From Ga0077555 sp963746315 (GTDB lineage: Bacteria; Pseudomonadota; Alphaproteobacteria; Rhizobiales; Hyphomicrobiaceae): a stretch of 64,000 nt of DNA. Numbering within the stretch: position 1 is the stretch's first letter; each line of letters starts with the position of its first letter. Shown piece after piece: positions 43,838 to 51,939 of the stretch. A program made the position numbers and the translations under genes. The notes below the pieces were generated by a model that worked only from the letters and a program-made list of their open reading frames with translations, made no database searches and had not been told where the DNA came from. The stretch is taken from assembly GCA_963746315.1 (NCBI GenBank), contig CAVVAR010000012.1, positions 372,001 through 436,000 of the forward strand, read 5' to 3'.

Positions 43838-45589
43838 CTATTCGGGAATGCCGGCCTTCCTCAAGCTGTCCAGTAAGCTGTTCAACGGAGCTTCGTGTTC
43901 CCTTACGCGATGCCTGCGGATGAACTCGAGACTGAACGCCGGCCGCTGGTGGAGAAGCTCCTGGACTGCTTTCGTGGCGGCATTCCTGTGACCGCCTTCG
44001 GCCAATGCCGCGGCCAAGTGCATCCGGGGCAGAAATCCCGAATTCGGAAACTCACAGGCCTGCTGACAACACTCGATTGCCTCTTCGTGCTTGCCAAGAA
44101 ACCGCAAAGCCGAACCTTTGATCATCAGTGTCGACCAACGCCTGGGATCACGAGGACTGAGACGCAGTGCCGCATCGAGATGCGACAAGGACTGCTCCGG
44201 CCTGCCGGCGCTGTAGCTCAAGGCCCAGCCGAGGCCGTGGTAGCCCGAAGCAAAATTAGGATTGAGCGTTACCGCCAACTCCATGGCGGAGATTGCTGCA
44301 TCGGTCGCACCGCCAAACATGTGCACGCGGCCCAGGGCGAAGTGAGCCATCGGCTCGCTGGGGTCGATCGTGATCGCCAGTTCGGCCGACGCTCGTGCGG
44401 TGTCGAGCGCCTCTGCTACGATCTTACCGCTCGACAAGGCCATCGAGCGCGACGCCCACAGCGCAGACGCAAGGTGGGCATGCGCAAGCGCAAACTCCGG
44501 ATCTACGCCGATAGCCTTCCGAAAAAATCTAATGGCCTCGGCGCGATCGATCTCATTGATGCGATAGAAGTGCGACATGCCCCATTGGAATAGTTCCCAG
44601 CCATCGAGACGGCCCGGTGCCTTTCGCCGGGCGCGCTGCAATTCGAGATCCTGGATCTCCGGCACGAGCGCCGACACGATCTTTTCGGTGAGGTAATCCT
44701 GCAGCTCGAAAATGTGCGTTGTCGCGCCATCGAAGCGGTCGGCCCAGAGCAGCCTGCCGCTCTCTGCATCAATGAGCTGGACTGTGCTCCGCACGCGGGC
44801 ACCGGCTTTGCGAACACTGCCCACCAGGACGTAGCGTATCCCCAGCTGCCGACTGACGTGGCCTAAATCGTCGACGCAGTCCTTGAAGATGACCGACGAG
44901 TTTCGAGCAATCACGAACAGGGACCGGAAGCGCGACAAGGAGGTGATGACGTCCTCCGTCATGCCGTCCGCAAAAAGCGCACTGCCCACGCTCGTGCTCA
45001 GGCTGCGAAATGGCAACACGGCAATCGACGGACCGAACGGTTTTTTAGTAGCCAGTTGCCCCTGACCTTGGCGCGGAATCACCGCATCGACCAAATTGCA
45101 ACACTCGACTGTCAGTAAGCGCCGCTCGGGTCCACCGCTCTGATGGCGGCCAGAGGTGCCCGCCGGCACCACGGCTTTGGCAGGCAAAGTATCCGGCGCC
45201 CGCGGCATTGCTCTGAAGTCCGCCCGAGCACGCCACTTAAGAGTCTCGCGGATGTCGCTTTGGGGCAAAGCATGCGTGCTGGACTTCACCGGCACGTCAA
45301 CCATATAGCCTCGGCGTGGTATCGTCTTGACGATCTGTTGATCAGCATCGCCCAGGGCACGGCGTATCTCACTAATGCATCGGGTCACAAACTCATCCGT
45401 GACCGTAACGTCCGGCCAGACTGCCTTGATCAGATCGTCCTTGGTGACGACCTCGCCATCGCGAGACAAGAGAAAACGAAGCACTTCGAAGGACTTGGGT
45501 CTAAGGCTCACTTCGCCGGAAGGCCCCGCCAACGAAAAGCGCGCCATGTCCAGCAAGTATCCGGCAAAATGAAATGCCTGTCGCGACAT
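43838..45589 (-). CDS. OmpR-type winged-helix regulator with TolB-like and TPR domains
   Basis: A 583-residue protein. Residues ~5-102 form a CadC/OmpR-type winged helix (VSLRPKSFEVLRFLLSRDGEVVTKDDLI, VTRCISEIRRALGD, RRGYMVD). Residues 154-170 (PERRLLTVECCNLVDAV) look like the first strand of a class III nucleotide cyclase, but the cyclase is missing. A TolB-like fold follows (PSIAVLPFRSLSTSVGSALFADGMTEDVI, YVLVGSVRKAGARVRSTVQLID), then TPR repeats (AIRFFRKAIGVDPEFALAHAHLASALW, AISAMELAVTLNPNFASGYHGLGWALS). No membrane helix is present, unlike CadC. It is divergent from the GST and enoyl-CoA hydratase genes. Confidence 0.86.
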   Translation of the reverse strand: MSRQAFHFAGYLLDMARFSLAGPSGEVSLRPKSFEVLRFLLSRDGEVVTKDDLIKAVWPDVTVTDEFVTRCISEIRRALGDADQQIVKTIPRRGYMVDVPVKSSTHALPQSDIRETLKWRARADFRAMPRAPDTLPAKAVVPAGTSGRHQSGGPERRLLTVECCNLVDAVIPRQGQGQLATKKPFGPSIAVLPFRSLSTSVGSALFADGMTEDVITSLSRFRSLFVIARNSSVIFKDCVDDLGHVSRQLGIRYVLVGSVRKAGARVRSTVQLIDAESGRLLWADRFDGATTHIFELQDYLTEKIVSALVPEIQDLELQRARRKAPGRLDGWELFQWGMSHFYRINEIDRAEAIRFFRKAIGVDPEFALAHAHLASALWASRSMALSSGKIVAEALDTARASAELAITIDPSEPMAHFALGRVHMFGGATDAAISAMELAVTLNPNFASGYHGLGWALSYSAGRPEQSLSHLDAALRLSPRDPRRWSTLMIKGSALRFLGKHEEAIECCQQACEFPNSGFLPRMHLAAALAEGGHRNAATKAVQELLHQRPAFSLEFIRRHRVREHEAPLNSLLDSLRKAGIPE

Positions 45590-45977
45590 GGTGGGGTGTC
45601 CGATAACGGTCTGCGCGGTCCTTTTTAGAATCGAGTCTTATCAAAGCAATGTCAACAAGTTGGCAGGATCCTGCTGGCTGCCAGTTTTTGCGGGACCGCC
45701 GATGCGGAGGATCGACACTGCGGTCCCAGCCGAAGGCCGCGCTCGATCAGCGCACTTTCAGGGATCTTTCAGGCAACTTTCATGGATTCTGCCCCGCCAT
45801 GTGCTCAGATCCAGGTGAGGGTTCGGGTGAAGCACTGATTTCCAGCCACATGCCGTACTAGATCGGCCACCATTATTGGTCCGAACCACCTGAACCCTCG
45901 CGCACTCCCACAACAGCACACGCTAGTGGCTTAGCCTTCCGGCATTAAAGGCGGACTTCGCTCAGAGGAGATAGACC
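45590..45977. promoter_or_regulatory. Divergent intergenic region with inverted repeat
   Basis: It lies between the TPR regulator and the GST gene. gtgagggttcgggtg (45815-45829) and ccacctgaaccctcgc (45886-45901) are inverted copies with about 13 of 15 positions paired, separated by ~56 bp, so they could be a pair of operator half-sites. Confidence 0.5.
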
Positions 45978-46622
45978 ATGAAATACTTCGATAGCTTCGG
46001 CATGAACCCGCGCACGATCCGCTTCTATTTGCTGGAGAAGGGCATCAAGCTTCCGACGCAAGAGGTGAACATCCTGGCCGCGGACAACCGCAAGCAGGAC
46101 TATCTCAAACTCAATCCGGCAGGCCAGACGCCGGCGCTCGGCCTCGATGATGGGTCCATCATCAGCGAGACCTATGCCATCATGGAATATCTCGAGGAGA
46201 AGCACCCGAGCCCGCCGCTGATCGGCTCGACGCCCGAGGAGCGCGCCAAGACGCGGATGTGGTGGCGCCGGGCCGAGCTCAACATCTGCCATCCCATGGT
46301 GCAGGGCTTCTATTACGCCGAGGGCCTCGAGCTCTTCAAGACGCGCATCCGCTGCCTTCCGGAAGCCGCCGACGGTCTCAAGGAGCGGGCGCGCGACGGC
46401 ATGCGTTGGATGGACGGTCTGATTTCGGGCGAGTGGCTGGCAGGCAACCGCTTCACGGTGGCCGACATCTGCCTCTATTGCTACATCGACCAGCTTTGCG
46501 ATGCGGGCCAGCCGATCCCTCCGGACTGCACGAAGCTTCAGGCTTGGTTCAAGCGCGTCGGTGCGAGGCCGGCGGCAGAGCCCAGCATCTGGAAAGAGCG
46601 CCCCATGGGCATGCGCGGCTGA
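45978..46622 (+). CDS. Glutathione S-transferase
   Basis: A 214-residue GST. The thioredoxin-like N-terminal domain has MNPRTIRFYLLEKGIKLPTQEV and the glutathione-binding NPAGQTPALGLDDGSIISETYAI segment (cis-Pro, and Glu/Thr after ISE). The helical C-terminal domain ends with LAGNRFTVADICLYCYIDQL, the usual N-capping Asp motif. ATG 45978 follows gaggag at 8 nt. It is followed 65 bp later by an enoyl-CoA hydratase gene on the same strand and likely shares the transcript. Substrate unknown. Confidence 0.87.
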   Translation: MKYFDSFGMNPRTIRFYLLEKGIKLPTQEVNILAADNRKQDYLKLNPAGQTPALGLDDGSIISETYAIMEYLEEKHPSPPLIGSTPEERAKTRMWWRRAELNICHPMVQGFYYAEGLELFKTRIRCLPEAADGLKERARDGMRWMDGLISGEWLAGNRFTVADICLYCYIDQLCDAGQPIPPDCTKLQAWFKRVGARPAAEPSIWKERPMGMRG

Positions 46623-46687
46623 TTGCGCTGACCACGACTTGCGCGCCGTCAAGTGTGCGCGCACCCTTCCATTGAGGACTGAGAAAC

Positions 46688-47512
46688 GTGAAGCCCGAAG
46701 ACTTCGAGATTTTCAAAGTCAGCATCAAGGGCCAAGTCGCCTGGGTCACCATCGATCATCCGCCGATCAACCTGATGAACCCAACCATGCGAGCCGAGTT
46801 CAACAAGCTCGTGCCCTGGCTGGCAGAGGCGACCGATTTCAAGGTCGTCGTCTTCCAGAGCGCCAACCCGGACTTCTTCATCGCGCACGGCGACATCAGC
46901 GTCATCGGTCCGCAGAAGAGCGAGCTTGGCATCGGCCAGGGCCAGGCGATGCGCGAGCTGCTGCGCACCATGCCCAAGATCACCATCGCCAAGATTGAGG
47001 GGCGCGCTCGCGGTGGAGGAGCAGAGACGGCGCTAGCCATGGACATGCGCTTTGCCGCGCGTGGGCGAGCAATCCTCTCGCAGCCCGAGGTGATGCTGGG
47101 CCTCGTGCCGCCCGGTACGGCAACTGCTCGGCTGCCGCGACTGATGGGACGAAGCCGAGCCTTGGAGATCCTGCTCGGCTGCGGGGACTTCGACGCTGAT
47201 CTGGCCGAGCTCTATGGTTTCGTCAACCGAGCGTGCGATCCGGAGGAGATCGGTCCCTTCGTGGAAAGCCTCGCCAAGCGCATCGCATCGTTTCCGACCG
47301 AGACGCTGATGCTCACGAAGCAGGCGGTGCTCACCGCGGAGCACGGCGTGCTCGAAAGCCTGCAGACCGAGTTCGCATACGCAAACGAGAACCACGGGTA
47401 CGGCCACTTCAAGAGACGCCGCGACCTTTACATGGGTGCTGGTGGGCAGACGCGGGAGGCAGAACTCGATCTCGCGGCATGGGCTGAACGGTTGGCAGAG
47501 ATGGAGAAATGA
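46688..47512 (+). CDS. Enoyl-CoA hydratase/isomerase family protein
   Basis: A 274-residue crotonase-fold protein starting at GTG 46688 (gagg about 11 nt upstream). The oxyanion-hole region is FFIAHGDISV in place of the usual FxAGADL. The second Gly-rich turn is GRARGGGAETALAMDMRF, with the first catalytic-type Glu, and SQPEVMLGLVPPG holds the second Glu. Both acids of a hydratase are therefore present, although the CoA-binding loop is unusual. Together with the GST it may handle an electrophilic acyl compound, but that is only inferred from adjacency. Confidence 0.82.
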   Translation: MKPEDFEIFKVSIKGQVAWVTIDHPPINLMNPTMRAEFNKLVPWLAEATDFKVVVFQSANPDFFIAHGDISVIGPQKSELGIGQGQAMRELLRTMPKITIAKIEGRARGGGAETALAMDMRFAARGRAILSQPEVMLGLVPPGTATARLPRLMGRSRALEILLGCGDFDADLAELYGFVNRACDPEEIGPFVESLAKRIASFPTETLMLTKQAVLTAEHGVLESLQTEFAYANENHGYGHFKRRRDLYMGAGGQTREAELDLAAWAERLAEMEK

Positions 47513-47961
47513 TCGAAGGCGCCGTCGCTGCAAGCGGGTCCTTGCTTGAAGCGATTGCTTAGCACGTCCGCTTCAGGGCATCGAAACCTTAAGATTGCTG
47601 CACCGCTCAAGGCAGTTCCTGGCCCGTTGCCGAGATGGGCTCACCGACGGGAATCCTACGCGATCGGGTGAGCTGCGGACATGAAGGGACAGATTGTCGC
47701 ACTTGGTCCGCTGCTGATGGTGAACCGACCGCGTGCGGTAGAGCACTATACCGGAGGGTCGTGACCCATATCGGTCCTGAGCAGGCGCAGCATTCTTGGT
47801 CGATGTTCGAACGCCCAGCGGAGGTCCCTAGCGCGGCGCACTACCTGCCGCGAGACCAATCCTGCACTTGACTGGACCAGTTCAGTCAGCGGACGTTAGC
47901 TAAGCGAGGAAGAGCTGCTGCAGTGGACGCGAACTCGCATTTGTTGCGGAGATATTTAAAA
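47513..47961. other. Intergenic region, nothing recognised
   Basis: No supported gene. It includes the leader of the flavoprotein gene, with gagga at 47906-47910 before a GTG and cggagat before the preferred ATG. Confidence 0.4.
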
Positions 47962-49110
47962 ATGACTTTGAGTGAGATGAAACGAGCAATTCCCGAACTC
48001 GCAGGCGAGGCAATGGAGCGCGCCGGCGAGTTCGAAGCCGATCGCCAATTGGCTGACGATTTTGTGCGACGTCTCAAGTCGGCCGGTGTTTATAGGGTGC
48101 TCGTTCCGGTGGAGGCTGGCGGCTTAGGCGGCACGCTCGTTGATTGGCTTGAGATGGCAACCAGCCTCGCATACGCGGACGCATCGACTGGATGGGTTTG
48201 TGGACACGGGGCGGTTTGCAGCGCCCTGATCTACACCCTGGCCGATAGAGAATTCTCGCGATCGTTCTTTTCCGATCCAATGGCCAGCGCATCGTGGAGC
48301 AATCAAGCTCAGGTCACCTTTGAGGAACTTCCCGATGGGCTGCAACTCTCCGGGAGATGGGGATTTGAGACAGGCTGCACATCGGCGACGCACGTCGGCG
48401 GAATAGTGCAATTGAAAAATTCCGATGGATCACCACGCATCGTTGCTGCATTGATGCCCAAGGCCGCTGCCCGGATCGAGAAGACGTGGGACCCGATAGG
48501 CTTGGCGGCAACCGGAAGCCATGACGTCGTCATCGACGATGTGCTTGTACCGTGGAAGCACTTGTTCGACTGGCCTGATGGAACGCCTGTCGTGTCCTAT
48601 CCCGCAGCGATATTCAATCCTGGTGGGTGGTTTATTTCGATGTGTGGCGCGGCGGTGCACATCGGCCTTGCTCGTCGAGCCCTGTCCGAAACTCGACGTG
48701 AACTTGCGGGAAAGAAGGACAGGGTCTCTGGAACAGCGCTCTTGGCGCATCCGTCCGTTCTCCGCGTTCTTGAAAAGGCCGAAGGACTGCTGTGGGCTTG
48801 TGAAGCTGGGGTTGAGAAGGCATTGCAGCAAGTATGGTCCCAGGCAGTGGCTGGACAACCCCTCTCGGTGGAGCAGCGCATGCAGGTTCGTCTCGCGTGC
48901 GTTACAGCGGTACACGAAGGTGCAATGATCGTTCGATCTGCTTTCGACGTTGCCGGTGCCAATGCCGTTAGGAAAGCGGGCGTTCTCGAACGAGTACTTC
49001 GTGATTCAACTTGCTTGGGTCAACACGTTTCAACGAATGCATTCTCCCTCGAAACAGTTGGCCAAATACGAGGGGGATTTGTTCCAATGAGTTGGATCAG
49101 GAGACTTTAG
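47962..49110 (+). CDS. Acyl-CoA-dehydrogenase-fold flavoprotein (group D monooxygenase-like)
   Basis: A 382-residue protein from ATG 47962 (ggaga upstream; a GTG at 47923 would add 13 residues). It opens with helical LAGEAMERAGEFEADRQLADDFVRRLKSAGVYRVLVPVEAGGLGG, then DASTGWVCGHGAVCS, LSGRWGFETGCTSATHVGG and TWDPIGLAATGSHDVVIDDVLVP, and ends with RDSTCLGQHVSTNAFS. This layout fits the branch of acyl-CoA dehydrogenases that includes two-component flavin monooxygenases (HpaH, DszC and relatives), where TGS replaces the usual RxT motif and a catalytic Glu is absent. It would need a flavin reductase, and none is nearby. Substrate unknown. Confidence 0.82.
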   Translation: MTLSEMKRAIPELAGEAMERAGEFEADRQLADDFVRRLKSAGVYRVLVPVEAGGLGGTLVDWLEMATSLAYADASTGWVCGHGAVCSALIYTLADREFSRSFFSDPMASASWSNQAQVTFEELPDGLQLSGRWGFETGCTSATHVGGIVQLKNSDGSPRIVAALMPKAAARIEKTWDPIGLAATGSHDVVIDDVLVPWKHLFDWPDGTPVVSYPAAIFNPGGWFISMCGAAVHIGLARRALSETRRELAGKKDRVSGTALLAHPSVLRVLEKAEGLLWACEAGVEKALQQVWSQAVAGQPLSVEQRMQVRLACVTAVHEGAMIVRSAFDVAGANAVRKAGVLERVLRDSTCLGQHVSTNAFSLETVGQIRGGFVPMSWIRRL

Positions 49111-49638
49111 ATGGATGTGGGCCGGTGGCTGGTCACTGGTCTCCGCTGGTCGTGAGGATGCGATGCTCCAATGAGCGGACCTTCGTCGACGACTTTCGTG
49201 CCGGGCTGATGGAGGGTCGTAGCTTGGCCTTGTGCGGCGCACCGAGTGCTGTGCTGCGAGAGTCCGTTCTTGGCCCTGACCGACGAACGCGGCCCCACTT
49301 GCGCACGCTCGAAGGTGAGGGGTAAGCTGACAGTCGTCAAGTGACTGGCAGCTATCTGGGGGTAGATCGTCCGTCGTTTGTTGGTGGCTCTACCGAACCG
49401 ATTGACCCGGAGCCGAAGTCGACGTCGCGGACGCTCCCTGCTCGGGTGATGTCGGCTCACCCCTCAATCGCGACACCAAGGAACTCCGCCGAAAGCGGGA
49501 AGAAATCGTCTTGCCAATACGAGCGCACCGACGATCATGATTGCTGACAAGGCGGCCGACATGATTACGGCCTGAGGTCGCCCGGGTGGTACGTACTGCT
49601 CGTGCCGTACTCGGACGACAAGCGATAGGAGACCAAGA
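49111..49638. other. Intergenic region, one tiny hydrophobic frame only
   Basis: A 32-codon minus-strand frame (about 49464-49562) would encode MSAALSAIMIVGALVLARR and a short tail, a possible single-helix peptide, but it has no supporting ribosome binding site. Otherwise nothing was recognised. Confidence 0.35.
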
Positions 49639-50031
49639 ATGAACCGCGTGGAGCTCATTAACGAAGTATCGGCCACCTATGAGGCTTACACGCGAGCCTT
49701 CCTGGCCAATGACATAGAAGCTATCCACGAGCTGGTGAAGTACTCGATCCCCTACATCAGGGATGACAACGTCGTCTTGATGGACAGTGATCCGATCAAA
49801 CCGGCTGATCTCATCGCGCAGAAACAGTGGCATACGAGCACGGACACCGAAATCGAAATTGTCGGGATTTCGGAGACGAAGGCCCATGTCGCGCTGCCGA
49901 ACGTGAAACGCTGGCGGAAGGATGGCTCGCTTATTGAGATCGCCTCGGTATTTTATGCGTTCACAGGAACGGCAGCGGGTTGGAAAATGTTCGCCATTTC
50001 AGGAATCTCGGTGCCGGCGGGCTCTGAATAG
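49639..50031 (+). CDS. NTF2-like (DUF3225/AtzH-like) protein
   Basis: A 130-residue single-domain protein with a cone-shaped NTF2 fold pattern: VSATYEAYTRAFLANDIEAIHELV (two helices), then strands in DNVVLMDSDPIKPADLIAQK, TEIEIVGISETKAHVALPN and IASVFYAFTGTAAGWKMFAISGIS. AtzH/HpxZ-type members accompany amidase pathways, and others act on small ligands; no partner enzyme is adjacent here. ATG 49639 follows aggaga. Confidence is good for the fold, low for the role. Confidence 0.72.
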   Translation: MNRVELINEVSATYEAYTRAFLANDIEAIHELVKYSIPYIRDDNVVLMDSDPIKPADLIAQKQWHTSTDTEIEIVGISETKAHVALPNVKRWRKDGSLIEIASVFYAFTGTAAGWKMFAISGISVPAGSE

Positions 50032-50126
50032 CCCTGCGCTTGTGGAGCAGGCCCAGGCCAGGCGGCGCTCACCGGAGGGAGACGCAGCCACCCACGACTT
50101 CGCCGATAGTGCCGGCCACGATGTAA

Positions 50127-50303
50127 CCCAGCAGGCCCGTCACGATCATCCGCTCCGTCTTCCTCGGTGACATGACCCAGATCCATGTCCGCTGGGGCAA
50201 GCGCGAATTGATCGCGCGCCAGACGGGACCGTCGCCCGTCGCTGTCGGCGCCGCCGGATGGCTCCGGGTCGATCCCGCCAACTGCATCCTGCTCGACGCA
50301 TGA
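50127..50303 (+). pseudogene. C-terminal scar of an ABC-transporter ATPase (TOBE domain)
   Basis: The frame after the TAA at 50124-50126 reads VTIIRSVFLGDMTQIHVRWG then ELIARQTGPSPVAVG and WLRVDPANCILLDA up to a stop at 50301-50303. This matches the TOBE-type C-terminus of spermidine/iron/sulfate-class ATP-binding subunits. The ATPase domain is absent. It overlaps nothing else convincing. Confidence 0.5.
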
Positions 50304-50358
50304 ACCGGGGTCCCCGTCCCCGGTCGTTCGGGCGCGCGCCTGTGCGATCGCGGAGCGG

Positions 50359-51546
50359 TCAGGCGATGCGGACGCGGCGCGTGATCTGGCCGTTGCTCTC
50401 CCAGTAGGTCTTCTTGCCGGCAATCGACGGGTCGTCCATCGCCGGCTGGACCTTGCCCGCCGTGTCGATGGCGCGTGACGTCACGCTGTGCTCGCCGGGC
50501 GCCGCCGACCAGTCGTGATTCCAGAAGCGCCAAGTGAGCGCCGACTTGTCGCTGCCTTCGAGCTTTGCCCTCGTCCATGGGCCGTTGTCGATCCTGACCT
50601 CGACAGCGGCGATCGGTGTCGGGCCCCAGGCCATGCCGCTGATGCGGTGGCGCCCGCCCTCATGCTGCGTCACCCGGGCCGGGGCCGACTTGAGAAGCAT
50701 GCGCCCGACCGAGTTCTCGGTGACGATCGTCTGCCCGCCGCGCTGCTCCTCGCGAACCGTGACGTAGTCGCGGCCCATGAAGCGGCCCATGAAGCGCGTC
50801 GAGCGCAGCTCGATGCGCGTCAGCCATTTGACGTTTGCCACTCCGTACCAGCCCGGCGCGATCAACCGCACCGGGAAGCCGTTGAGGGCCGGCAGCGGCG
50901 CGCCGTTCATCTCGAAGCAGAGCAGGTTCGCCGGGTTCATAGCCTCGGCGATCGACATGCTGCGCGCGAAATTGCCGGCGAATTTGAGCTCAAGGGGCGA
51001 TCCCTTGCGCAGTTCCTCCTCGCCCTTGTCGGCGCCGAAGAACACGACCTCGCGCGCCTCGTCCTTGACCTGCGCTGCCTTGAGGACGTCCGCTAGCGAC
51101 ACTCCCGCCCAGCGCGCGTTGCCGATGGCGCTGGTGAAGAACGGCAGGCCGTTGCTACCGGCACACTCGAAGGTGCAGGTGAGATCCTTGCGCGGCCGGG
51201 ACCTGAGCTCGGCGAGGCTCAACGACAACGGCTTGCCGACAAGGCCGCCCACGTCCAGCCGCCAGGCGCGTTCGTCGATCTGCGGCCAATCGTAATGACC
51301 GACGGCGAAGAACTTCTGGCTCGGCGTGATCCAGGAGTCGAGATCCTCCCAGCGCGTTAGCACGCGAATGACCCCGGCCGCAGGCGGAGGCAAGGGCGGC
51401 GACTGATCGAGCCAGGGCACCAGCGACCCGGCGGTGCGCCCGGCCTGCGCGAACGCATGACCGTGGCTGAACACCAATCCGGCAGCGGCGCCGCTGCCGA
51501 GCAAGAAATCCCGACGTTGCAGAATTCTCCATCGTCGCCTCCTCAA
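50359..51546 (-). CDS. Tat-exported sulfite-oxidase-type molybdoenzyme (SorA/SoxC-like)
   Basis: A 395-residue protein with a twin-arginine signal (RRDFLLGSGAAAGL). The molybdopterin domain has LTCTFECAGSNG with the Mo-ligand Cys, then GNARWAGVSLADVL, VVFFGADKG, NPANLLCFEMNGAPLPALNGFPVRLIAPGWYG and VKWLTRIE. The C-terminal Ig-like dimerisation domain has ISGMAWGPTPIAAVEVRIDNGPW and WRFWNHDW. The family oxidises sulfite to sulfate in the periplasm, or with SoxD acts on thiosulfate-derived sulfane. No cytochrome subunit gene is next to it. ATG 51546 follows gaggagg, which lies in a segment resembling an IS1380 end. The sole intact gene of this sulfur type in the window. Confidence 0.87.
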   Translation of the reverse strand: MRRRRWRILQRRDFLLGSGAAAGLVFSHGHAFAQAGRTAGSLVPWLDQSPPLPPPAAGVIRVLTRWEDLDSWITPSQKFFAVGHYDWPQIDERAWRLDVGGLVGKPLSLSLAELRSRPRKDLTCTFECAGSNGLPFFTSAIGNARWAGVSLADVLKAAQVKDEAREVVFFGADKGEEELRKGSPLELKFAGNFARSMSIAEAMNPANLLCFEMNGAPLPALNGFPVRLIAPGWYGVANVKWLTRIELRSTRFMGRFMGRDYVTVREEQRGGQTIVTENSVGRMLLKSAPARVTQHEGGRHRISGMAWGPTPIAAVEVRIDNGPWTRAKLEGSDKSALTWRFWNHDWSAAPGEHSVTSRAIDTAGKVQPAMDDPSIAGKKTYWESNGQITRRVRIA

Positions 51547-51549
51547 ATA

Positions 51550-51632
51550 CTCTCAGTATACCTCAATACTAAAGCGCCAGGCGTGCGTCTGCAAGGCCCC
51601 ACGCAGTTTCGGAAACGCCCGCAGCCGTTGTC
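51550..51632. repeat. IS1380-end-like segment in the leader of the molybdoenzyme gene
   Basis: 51571-51632 matches 13429-13490, which lies in the left terminal region of the IS1380 element, at about 54 of 62 positions. The weaker match continues towards the gene, so that gtatttgaggagg aligns with the IS end ctacttggggaat. On the minus strand a good -10 (TATACT) follows this match, then the Shine-Dalgarno. Confidence 0.6.
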
Positions 51633-51939
51633 GTACTGCTGGGTTAGCGGGCTTGACTTGGCACTTGTGCAAAAAGCCAAGATAAGAGCGGATGGGGTGA
51701 TCGAACGGTAACCGGACGCGCATTCTCTCGGCAAGCTCTGCGGTTGGGATATTGGGGTTGGGATCAACCTACACCGTCTCCGCGATGCCCTGAGTGTCGG
51801 CTAACCTCTCAAGGACCGGACGATCGATAAGCCACGACTTGTTTGAACGCCGACGGTGAGTTTTGGCCCGAAGCTGAGATGGGGCGGACATCCGCTTTGG
51901 ACCGCATCACGTTCAAGCTCGCGAGGATAGATCAGCACC
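51633..51939. other. Intergenic region, nothing recognised
   Basis: Junction between the cargo region and the transfer module. No gene, repeat or att-like sequence was identified here. Confidence 0.4.

Noticed and set aside
49464..49562. Tiny hydrophobic peptide on the minus strand
   Set aside because: One helix of about 19 residues without ribosome binding site or conserved context, which is too weak to list as a gene.
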